Assembly: GCA_027031185.1 (NCBI GenBank)
Contig: JALVEF010000191.1
Span: forward strand, 1 to 12,716
DNA from: Saprospiraceae bacterium
GTDB lineage: Bacteria > Bacteroidota > Bacteroidia > Chitinophagales > Saprospiraceae
Direction: 5' to 3'
Length of the DNA: 12,716 nt
Shown: positions 7,321 to 12,362 of the stretch, piece by piece
Position numbering within the stretch: position 1 is the stretch's first letter
Layout: every line of letters starts with the position of its first letter
Made by a program: the position numbers and the translations under genes
The notes under the pieces: model-generated
What the model was told of the DNA's origin: nothing
The model's database searches: none
Seen by the model: only the letters and a program-made list of their open reading frames with translations

Positions 7321-7351
7321 TTGAGCCCCAGGCAACAAGGCACTACCTTTG
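7321..7351 (+). promoter_or_regulatory. Bacteroidota-type promoter for the DUF1573 gene
   Basis: TTG at 7321-7323, a 20-base spacer, then TACCTTTG at 7344-7351: an exact match to the phylum's TTG-N(about 20)-TAnnTTTG housekeeping promoter. Transcription should start near 7357, leaving a leader of about 95 bases before the ATG at 7452. This is the best promoter in the window. The rest of the 241-bp gap after the barrel gene shows no clear terminator. Confidence 0.8.
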
Positions 7352-7451
7352 CCCCATCAGTTAATCAAAAAGCAACTATTGGGGCGCAAAGAGGCCATTT
7401 TATGGTAAAACTGCGGCGCCTGCAATGGTTGCGTCAAAAAAAACTCTGAAA

Positions 7452-7871
7452 ATGAAAAAGTTCCTTGCACTTTTTGCTTTCGTCGTTTTTGCGGCTGCTT
7501 TTGCCTATGCACAGCCCAAGCTTCAAGTGGATAAAAAGAAAATCGAATACGGCGTGATTGAGCGTGGCTCCAATCCCCTGCGCGTATTCAAGATCAAAAA
7601 CGTCGGCACCGAGCCTTTGATCATCAAAAATGCCAAAGGCAGCTGCGGTTGCACCGTACCTAAGCCGCCGAAAGATCCCATCATGCCGGGCGAGTCTGCC
7701 GACCTGGAAGTACGCTATGACACCAAGCGTATCGGTAAGTTCCACAAAACCGTCACGCTGACCACCAATGAGCCGGACAATCCCAAAACTGTCCTGATCA
7801 TTGAAGGAGAAGTCAAACCGACTAAAAAGGTCAAGAGCCTTCCGCAAAAGAAGACTTCTCTTGGAAACTAA
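7452..7871 (+). CDS. Secreted DUF1573 domain protein
   Basis: Small 139-residue exported protein. A Sec signal peptide covers residues 1-20 (hydrophobic core LALFAFVVFAAAF, then AYA before the Q at 21). The rest is one DUF1573 domain, an Ig-like/ASH-type beta sandwich common in Bacteroidota. It shows FKIKNVGTEPL near 46-56, the signature GSCGCTVPKPPKDPIMPGE near 63-81 with C65 and C67, and the V-R-Y-D-T-K-x-x-G-x-F-x-K strand near 87-99. The molecular function of the family is not established. The tail (121-139) is Lys-rich. An in-frame start at 7425 would place nine extra polar residues before the signal peptide, so the ATG at 7452 is preferred. It has its own promoter at 7321-7351 and terminator at 7889-7919, so it is probably a single-gene unit. 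Confidence 0.93.
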   Translation: MKKFLALFAFVVFAAAFAYAQPKLQVDKKKIEYGVIERGSNPLRVFKIKNVGTEPLIIKNAKGSCGCTVPKPPKDPIMPGESADLEVRYDTKRIGKFHKTVTLTTNEPDNPKTVLIIEGEVKPTKKVKSLPQKKTSLGN

Positions 7872-7888
7872 TCCTTGACACACTCAGC

Positions 7889-7919
7889 AAAAAGCTGCCC
7901 CGGCGGGGCAGCTTTTTTT
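7889..7919 (+). terminator. Rho-independent terminator after the DUF1573 gene
   Basis: A perfect 13-bp stem (7889-7901 with 7905-7917), GC-rich at the top, has the 3-base loop GGC and ends in a run of seven T. It starts 17 bp after the DUF1573 stop codon. Copy 2 of the 58-bp element begins at the next base. Confidence 0.95.
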
Positions 7920-7977
7920 GTAACTGTTTAGGTGCTCCTGTTTTTAGCACAAAAACAGCGGGTACCTAAACAGTTAC
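7920..7977 (+). repeat. 58-bp imperfect palindromic element, copy 2
   Basis: Identical to copy 1 except for one base in the central loop (AGCAC instead of AGCGC). Same orientation as copy 1 and as the DUF1573 gene, 48 bp after its stop, directly after the terminator T run. It is itself followed by C and then a long T run. Confidence 0.95.
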
Positions 7978-7987
7978 CTTTTTTTTT

Positions 7988-8011
7988 GTATCTGTTTGGG
8001 TGCTCCTGTTT
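7988..8011 (+). repeat. Half copy of the 58-bp element
   Basis: GTATCTGTTTGGGTGCTCCT and the next four bases match the left half of the element at 22 of 24 positions against copy 1, and 23 of 24 against the sense strand of copy 4. The right half is missing; unrelated sequence follows. It starts 10 bp after copy 2. Confidence 0.8.
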
Positions 8012-8062
8012 CCTGGGATGAAATAGGCATTTTCATGGATGCCGAAGGGTGTATGTACAGAT

Positions 8063-8080
8063 CAAATCGCTTTGAGTATA
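8063..8080 (+). repeat. 18-bp direct repeat, left copy
   Basis: CAAATCGCTTTGAGTATA, an exact duplicate of 8489-8506. The two copies bracket the hairpin cluster. Confidence 0.9.
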
Positions 8081-8122
8081 TTTCCGGGGGCTGGTGTTTG
8101 CCAGGCTTATCTTTTTTGTTTC

Positions 8123-8135
8123 GCTCCTACGGAGC
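8123..8135. repeat. Short hairpin GCTCC-TAC-GGAGC
   Basis: Perfect 5-bp stem with a 3-base loop, first of the compact hairpins in the intergenic block. From memory, similar CTCCTACGGAG sequences occur in intergenic DNA of many Bacteroidota genomes; I cannot check this here. Confidence 0.65.
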
Positions 8136-8175
8136 TTGATTTGGGGTTGGACTTTGGGCTACTTTGCCGGCTGAT

Positions 8176-8189
8176 GGGGCTAAAGCCCC
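8176..8189. repeat. REP-like hairpin GGGGC-TAAA-GCCCC
   Basis: Perfect 5-bp GC stem with a TAAA loop. It shares the core GGCTRAAGCC with the hairpin at 8212-8231, which suggests both belong to one repeat family. A run of six T follows after a few bases, so it could also act as a weak plus-strand terminator. Confidence 0.75.
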
Positions 8190-8211
8190 GATTGTTTTTT
8201 GGACTTTCTTA

Positions 8212-8231
8212 CCGTCGGCTGAAGCCGACGG
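8212..8231. repeat. REP-like hairpin with 8-bp stem and TGAA loop
   Basis: CCGTCGGC, loop TGAA, GCCGACGG: a perfect 8-bp GC-rich stem 22 bp after the previous hairpin and sharing its GGCTRAAGCC core. Pairs of such hairpins are typical of REP sequences mobilised by REP-associated tyrosine transposases elsewhere in a genome; that link is inference. Confidence 0.8.
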
Positions 8232-8286
8232 CAATACCTGATTCATCCCGCGCGCCCGGCGCTCTATGTGCAAAATAAGAGACGGT

Positions 8287-8313
8287 CCCGCACTTACCTG
8301 CCCCAGGTGCGGG
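8287..8313. repeat. Hairpin with CCCGCAC / GTGCGGG arms
   Basis: Perfect 7-bp stem with a 13-base loop that contains a second, competing small inverted repeat (ACCTG-CCCC-AGGT overlapping the right arm). It has no T run in either direction, so it is not a standard terminator. Confidence 0.65.
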
Positions 8314-8345
8314 TTATACTCGTCACGAACAGGTTTGGGACTTGG

Positions 8346-8473
8346 GAATGTCGAACACCGATTACTTGTACTGAGCTTGTCGAAGTAACGAATGAAGATT
8401 TGTGAAGTGGGCGTTTCGATTAGCTCAGGGATTCCTTCTAAAATCTCAAATCGGTGTTCCTTGTTCGATATTC
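8346..8473. repeat. Large nested inverted repeat (MITE-like)
   Basis: The outer arms at 8346-8363 and 8449-8473 share a perfect 11-bp core (GAACACCGATT with AATCGGTGTTC) and a weaker outer segment (GAATGTC with GATATTC). Inside, CTGAGCT at 8371-8377 pairs with AGCTCAG at 8422-8428, and TCGAA at 8380-8384 with TTCGA at 8415-8419, in correct nested order. The whole could fold as one imperfect stem about 128 bases long. Confidence 0.65.
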
Positions 8474-8488
8474 TTTCCGTCCCCAAAA

Positions 8489-8506
8489 CAAATCGCTTTG
8501 AGTATA
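8489..8506 (+). repeat. 18-bp direct repeat, right copy
   Basis: Exact duplicate of 8063-8080. It contains the TTG used as the possible -33 element of the GNAT promoter. Confidence 0.9.
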
Positions 8507-8527
8507 ACAAGCCTTACCCTATCTTGG
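8498..8527 (+). promoter_or_regulatory. Possible promoter for the GNAT gene
   Basis: TTG at 8498-8500, a 19-base spacer and TATCTTGG at 8520-8527, one base off the TAnnTTTG consensus. It lies 19 bp before the ATG. The -33 part falls inside the right copy of the 18-bp direct repeat. Confidence 0.5.
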
Positions 8528-8546
8528 CCCACCAAAATATCACACC

Positions 8547-9020
8547 ATGGCTTACCCCGTCCCCGCACACATCCGCCCCGCCACCCCGGCCGATATGGAG
8601 GCCGTCTGGCTACTGGTCAAAGAGCTGGCCGTCTTTGAAAAAGCACCGGAAGAGGTGGTCACCACACCTGATACTTACCGGCAGTGGTACGCCGAAGGCG
8701 TTTTTGACTGTCTCGTCGCCGAACTGGACGGCAACATTGTGGGCATCGCCTTATACTATTCGGCCTTTTCCACCTGGAAGGGCAAGATGCTATATCTGGA
8801 CGATTTGATTGTCACAAAAAAGCACCGTGGGAAAGGCATCGGCACACAGTTATTGACCCACTTCATCCATACCGCGCGCCTGAAAGGCGCAAACATCGTA
8901 AAATGGCAGGTACTGGATTGGAATAAGGAAGCCATAACATTCTACGAAAAAATGGGTGCCATCATCGAAAAAGACTGGTGGAATGTCAAATTTTTCGTAC
9001 AAAAAAGGGCAAAACCATAA
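8547..9020 (+). CDS. GNAT acetyltransferase, diamine (SSAT)-like
   Basis: Single-domain GNAT enzyme of 157 residues that would transfer acetyl from acetyl-CoA to an amine. The acetyl-CoA pyrophosphate loop is RGKGIG at 94-99, following the strand MLYLDDLIVTKKH. The C-terminal VLDWNKEAITFYEKMGA (122-138), with W125-N126 and Y133 at the usual catalytic tyrosine position, is characteristic of spermidine/spermine N1-acetyltransferase-like proteins, as are IRPATPADM near the start, LVKELAVFEKAPE at 23-35 and YYSAFSTWKGK at 70-80. The eukaryotic enzyme has Glu where this one has D85 in YLDDL. Polyamines or thialysine are possible substrates, but bacterial members vary. It stands alone, with the repeat block upstream and a terminator at 9120-9159 downstream. 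Confidence 0.92.
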   Translation: MAYPVPAHIRPATPADMEAVWLLVKELAVFEKAPEEVVTTPDTYRQWYAEGVFDCLVAELDGNIVGIALYYSAFSTWKGKMLYLDDLIVTKKHRGKGIGTQLLTHFIHTARLKGANIVKWQVLDWNKEAITFYEKMGAIIEKDWWNVKFFVQKRAKP

Positions 9021-9119
9021 TTTTTTCGGCCTTTACCCGAAAAAAATACAGGTTATCCCCTGTAATTCAAAAATAAGTCCTATCTTGCAGAGAATCTTAT
9101 ATAGTGTTTCATAGTGTGA

Positions 9120-9159
9120 AGGGTGACCATGAAAATGTTTCGTGGTCGCTCTTTTTTTT
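9120..9159 (+). terminator. Rho-independent terminator with G-U pairs
   Basis: A 15-bp stem (9120-9134 with 9138-9152) has a 3-base ATG loop and is followed by a run of T to 9159. Three of the pairs are G-U in plus-strand RNA and would be A-C mismatches on the minus strand, so it works in the plus direction. It lies 100 bp past the GNAT stop. A weaker AT-rich inverted repeat (TTTTTTCGG with CCGAAAAAA, 9021-9045) directly follows the stop codon. Confidence 0.85.
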
Positions 9160-9244
9160 GGCCCTTTAGCCTGATCTTTTACCAAGTCACAAAATAAAAA
9201 TTATATAGATTTTTTGCGACTATTAAGGCCCTACGGGTTTGGGC

Positions 9245-11215
9245 TCAGGCGGAATGCGAACCCGGCGTACCGGATTTTGAAACCGTCCGGAGCAGGACGT
9301 CGTTGATCGCCCGGTACAAGGCCTTGGGGCGCACCGGCTTGGTCAAATATCCATTCATACCGGCTGTCAGGCATTTTTGTTCTTCTTCACCGGACGCATG
9401 GGCCGTAAGCGCGACGATGGGCACGTCCGATGTCTTGCGGATAATGGTAGTGGCATCAATGCCTCCCAGTACGGGCATCTGCAAATCCATCAATATCAAG
9501 TCGTAGTCCCTTTGCTCCACCTTCTCAATGGCCTCCTTGCCGTGTGCCGCGCTATCCACACGGATACTATCATCCCATTTTTCCAAAATCTTGCGCGTGG
9601 CGATCTGATTGAGTTTGTTGTCCTCTACCAATAAAATGCGAAGCGCAAAGAGCGGCTTGGCGCTGCTTACCGGCTGGTCAGCAGACACCGGGTGCACCGG
9701 AATGGAAAACTCAAAACGTGTCTTGCCCGGCTGATGCACCAGCCCGGGTGCTCCTTTCAGAATGCGTATCAGCCGCACCGCTACCGCCAAATCAATATCC
9801 GGCCGGGCCAGCTTATCCGGGTCGCTTGCCACACGCGACAAGAATTTGTCCGTCTCCTCAATGATGTCTTTGTCATGCCCAAAGGCAAAGTATCCATCAA
9901 ACTCAATCGCAAAGGACAGCTCAGCCGCCGGCTTTGAATGGCGCAACCGGACCTTGAGCCGGACAGGCTTTTGCATCAGGGAAGCCGTCTCACTAAACGC
10001 ATGAAACACATTGAGCAACACCTGCTGCACCTTGTCTCCATCCATCAACACATATCCGGCCGATGCTTTGGGCAGCTTCGCCTCCAGTTCCACACGCACC
10101 TGCTCTTTCAGTTCAATAAATTGCTTGAAATTGGACAAAAACTTGGGCAAATAAAATTGCTGCGGCACCACACGCCACTCATCCACCCAGGCCACCGTAG
10201 AGTTGAGAAACTGATGCAAGTCCTCATTCAACGCATCAAAAGCCGACCGGATACCGCTGAGCAGTACCTGCTGGCGCTTGGCCACCCCGGATTCTTCCAA
10301 CAAGTAAAACAAATTGGTCAGTATGCCCATCTGTGTCCGGATATTAAACCCGAGATGGGCCATCATCCGCCGCTGGTTCTGTTTGCTGTGCACCGTCAAT
10401 TGCTGCGACAGTACCGCCGACCGGCTCTGCACCTCCTGCGTGATATCCTGACAGGTGCCCACCAATACCATACCGCCGATAGCGTCGTACATACTCAGCT
10501 TGCCGCGGGCACGGATATGGCGAAAGCCGGCATCCTGATCCCGGATTCGAAAGTCTATCTGACGGACTTGGCCGGTACGAAGGATGTCATTAAAAAACGC
10601 CTCTACCACTGCCCTGTCCTCATCATACACCAACTCAATAAAATCTTGCCGGCACTCCACCCGGCGACCCGCCGGCAACCGAAACAAGTCGTACATTGTA
10701 TCCGACCAGGTGACATCTCCACTGACAATATCCATCGTCCAGTCACCCAACAGAGCCATTTTTTGCGCCTCCCGCATCCGGTTTTGCGCCACTTCCAGCC
10801 GGGCACGTAAATCGGCCAGGTCCAAATGCAACTGAAAGCGGATTGCAGCATGCCTTACCGCACGCGCCAATTGACGCGGCGTGGTCTCCTCTTTGACCAA
10901 ATAGTCCAAAGCACCGGCCCGCAGGATTTGGGAAATAATGACCTCGTTATTGTTTTGAGAAAACACCAGAATCGGCACACCGGGCAGTTTTTCCCGCAAG
11001 TCCATAAACATCCGGTAAGGGCGCCGCCCTTCCAGGCCTACCTCAGCAATGACCAGGTCTATATCCTCCCGCTCCGTCAAGCGTTCAAAATCCGGCCAAT
11101 TGTCCAATGCCTTAAAACGGCCCGGTACATTAAAGTCTTCGAGCCATTCGATGGTGCGGCGCGCCTGCTCCACGCTTCGATCCAAAACCACGATATATTG
11201 GCGTTCTCTCCGCAT
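9245..11215 (-). CDS. Hybrid sensor histidine kinase-like protein (REC-PAS-degenerate kinase-REC)
   Basis: A 656-residue cytoplasmic signalling protein with no membrane helix. Domain order: receiver-like (5-120), coiled link (about 130-152), PAS (about 155-262), HisKA-like (about 275-340), HATPase-like (about 355-508) and receiver (525-645). The last receiver is intact: E531, D532, phospho-acceptor D577, T604 and K626. The rest is eroded. The first receiver has E58 at the Asp position, with S86 and K108 kept. The H-box reads MAHLGFNIRTQM, with F290 where His should be. The N-box keeps QVLLN but continues VFHAFSETA, losing the key Asn. The G boxes lack their glycines (IEFDGYFAFG, DIDLAVAVRLI). 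It may therefore act as a scaffold or phosphate acceptor for another kinase. The ATG at 11215 is chosen because the longer frame to 11665 runs through the opposite-strand polyprenyl synthase. Confidence 0.88.
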   Translation of the reverse strand: MRRERQYIVVLDRSVEQARRTIEWLEDFNVPGRFKALDNWPDFERLTEREDIDLVIAEVGLEGRRPYRMFMDLREKLPGVPILVFSQNNNEVIISQILRAGALDYLVKEETTPRQLARAVRHAAIRFQLHLDLADLRARLEVAQNRMREAQKMALLGDWTMDIVSGDVTWSDTMYDLFRLPAGRRVECRQDFIELVYDEDRAVVEAFFNDILRTGQVRQIDFRIRDQDAGFRHIRARGKLSMYDAIGGMVLVGTCQDITQEVQSRSAVLSQQLTVHSKQNQRRMMAHLGFNIRTQMGILTNLFYLLEESGVAKRQQVLLSGIRSAFDALNEDLHQFLNSTVAWVDEWRVVPQQFYLPKFLSNFKQFIELKEQVRVELEAKLPKASAGYVLMDGDKVQQVLLNVFHAFSETASLMQKPVRLKVRLRHSKPAAELSFAIEFDGYFAFGHDKDIIEETDKFLSRVASDPDKLARPDIDLAVAVRLIRILKGAPGLVHQPGKTRFEFSIPVHPVSADQPVSSAKPLFALRILLVEDNKLNQIATRKILEKWDDSIRVDSAAHGKEAIEKVEQRDYDLILMDLQMPVLGGIDATTIIRKTSDVPIVALTAHASGEEEQKCLTAGMNGYLTKPVRPKALYRAINDVLLRTVSKSGTPGSHSA

Positions 11216-11278
11216 CCCGATAGCTTCTATTCTCCCCTCCGCTGCAAATAATATGCCTGACAATGGCCGGATACTTCC

Positions 11279-11286
11279 TACCTTTG
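11279..11286 (+). promoter_or_regulatory. -7 promoter box for the polyprenyl synthase gene
   Basis: TACCTTTG matches TAnnTTTG exactly, 16 bases before the ATG at 11303. A CTG (one base from TTG) lies 19 bases upstream at 11257-11259. The 87-bp gap is shared with the divergent sensor gene, whose minus-strand side has TATTATTTG near 11252-11244, one base too long for a perfect box. Confidence 0.55.
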
Positions 11287-11302
11287 ACCAAAAGCCGCAG
11301 GT

Positions 11303-12262
11303 ATGGAACAATTGCGCATGCGTTTTAATGCATTTCTCGACCAAAATGCCTTCGATATCCACCCCGACACACTGGCCCGGCCGGTCCGCCACATACTGGC
11401 GAGCGGCGGCAAGCGGTTCAGGCCCCTGTTGCTCCTGGCCGCCATGCGTGCTTTTGACGAAAATTGGGAGAAGGGTATGGCCGCTGCCGCGGCCATTGAG
11501 TTTTTCCACAACTTTACCTTGCTTCATGACGACATCATGGATGAAGCCACTACCCGGCGCGGCCAGCCGGCGGCACACCGCTTGTTTGGCACCAATCGGG
11601 CCATCCTGTCCGGTGATGCCATGCTGATCAAGTCCTACCAGTGGCTGGAGTCGTACCGCACACACCCATCTTTCGGCGCGGTATTGCAGACCTTTTCACA
11701 AACGGCAATGGACGTATGCCGGGGCCAGCAGATGGACATGGACTTTGAGACCCAAAACGACGTCTCTACTGCCCAATACCTGGAAATGATCCGGCTCAAG
11801 ACGGCCGTCCTTCTCGGTGCCGCTCTCAAGATCGGCGCCTTACTGGCCCAAGCCCCCTCGCACGCAGCCGACAACCTCTTCGACTTCGGCATACAAGCCG
11901 GCATGGCCTTCCAGATACAAGACGACATCCTCGACAGCTTTGGCGACAAAGATCAGGTAGGTAAGCGCATCGGCGGCGATATCGTGCAAAACAAAAAAAC
12001 CTATCTCCTCCTCCGCTGCATCGAAAATACACCCGCCCCCCGCGAAATCCATAATTTATTGGACCAACGCGACAATCCCGATGAAAAAATTGCCCGCATC
12101 AAGGCCCTGATGGTCACCTCCGGAGCCCTGGACGATGCACGCAACAAAAGGGACGATTTCTTAGAAAAAAGCCTCCAAAGCCTGGCGAAATCCTCTATCC
12201 CCGAACCCGACAAGCAATTTTTCGCCCAAATGGCCCGCCAAATGGCCCACCGTACGAGATAG
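11303..12262 (+). CDS. Polyprenyl diphosphate synthase (trans-isoprenyl, FPP/GGPP synthase type)
   Basis: Soluble trans-prenyltransferase of 319 residues that condenses allylic diphosphates with isopentenyl diphosphate to build isoprenoid precursors. All family motifs are present: GGKRFRP (35-41), first Asp-rich motif DDIMD (D76, D77, D80), RRG (85-87), GQQMDMDFE (141-149), KT (166-167), and second Asp-rich motif FQIQDDILD (D207, D208, D211) followed by GDKDQVGKRIGGD. The first Asp motif has no two-residue insertion, unlike typical bacterial FPP synthases (DDxxxxD), and F71 sits five residues before it. Both features favour a C20 (geranylgeranyl) product, but length prediction from these residues is uncertain. 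The gene is divergent from the sensor gene and convergent with the cytochrome gene; no isoprenoid pathway neighbour is seen. Confidence 0.95.
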   Translation: MEQLRMRFNAFLDQNAFDIHPDTLARPVRHILASGGKRFRPLLLLAAMRAFDENWEKGMAAAAAIEFFHNFTLLHDDIMDEATTRRGQPAAHRLFGTNRAILSGDAMLIKSYQWLESYRTHPSFGAVLQTFSQTAMDVCRGQQMDMDFETQNDVSTAQYLEMIRLKTAVLLGAALKIGALLAQAPSHAADNLFDFGIQAGMAFQIQDDILDSFGDKDQVGKRIGGDIVQNKKTYLLLRCIENTPAPREIHNLLDQRDNPDEKIARIKALMVTSGALDDARNKRDDFLEKSLQSLAKSSIPEPDKQFFAQMARQMAHRTR

Positions 12263-12300
12263 CGGCGCCCCGTCGCCCCGCAAAACACTTATATTTTATC

Positions 12301-12358
12301 GTAACTGTTTAGGTACCCGCTGTTTTTGCGCTAAAAACAGGAGCACCCAAACAGCTAC
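12301..12358 (-). repeat. 58-bp imperfect palindromic element, copy 4 (minus orientation)
   Basis: Reverse orientation of copies 1 and 2. On the minus strand it differs from copy 1 at two places in the left arm (GTAGCTGTTTGGGT instead of GTAACTGTTTAGGT). Both changes turn A-U pairs into G-U pairs in minus-strand RNA, so the stem is kept on that strand only. It starts four bases after the cytochrome stop codon, in the cytochrome orientation. Confidence 0.95.
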
Positions 12359-12362
12359 TTTT

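Larger units (their letters stand above)
7978..8546. other. Gene-free, hairpin-rich intergenic block
   Basis: About 570 bp between copy 2 of the 58-bp element and the GNAT gene. It holds the half element (7988), an 18-bp direct repeat pair (8063-8080 and 8489-8506), four compact hairpins (8123-8135, 8176-8189, 8212-8231, 8287-8313) and a large nested inverted repeat (8346-8473). Short open frames here have no recognisable protein features, and they run through the hairpins. It looks like an accumulation of non-coding palindromic repeats of the REP or MITE kind; no transposase is nearby. Confidence 0.75.

Noticed and set aside
8127..8510. Short open frames in the intergenic block (both strands, such as 8039-8278 and 8392-8808)
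   Set aside because: They run through hairpins and repeats, have no recognisable domain, and one overlaps the GNAT gene in another frame.
9021..9045. Inverted repeat TTTTTTCGG / CCGAAAAAA as a terminator
   Set aside because: The stem is mostly A-T with only three G-C pairs and a 7-base loop, and no T run follows it on the plus strand; the structure at 9120-9159 is far stronger.
9938..10810. Long plus-strand open frame opposite the sensor gene
   Set aside because: Antisense shadow; His/Gln/Arg-rich composition with no domain features, while the minus strand encodes clear PAS and receiver domains.
11216..11665. N-terminal extension of the sensor protein by 150 residues
   Set aside because: It is antisense to the well-supported polyprenyl synthase and its promoter and has no domain signal; the receiver fold begins right at the ATG at 11215.
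5073..12358. CRISPR-like array from the repeated 58-bp element
   Set aside because: Copies are thousands of bases apart, in both orientations, without regular spacers or cas genes.
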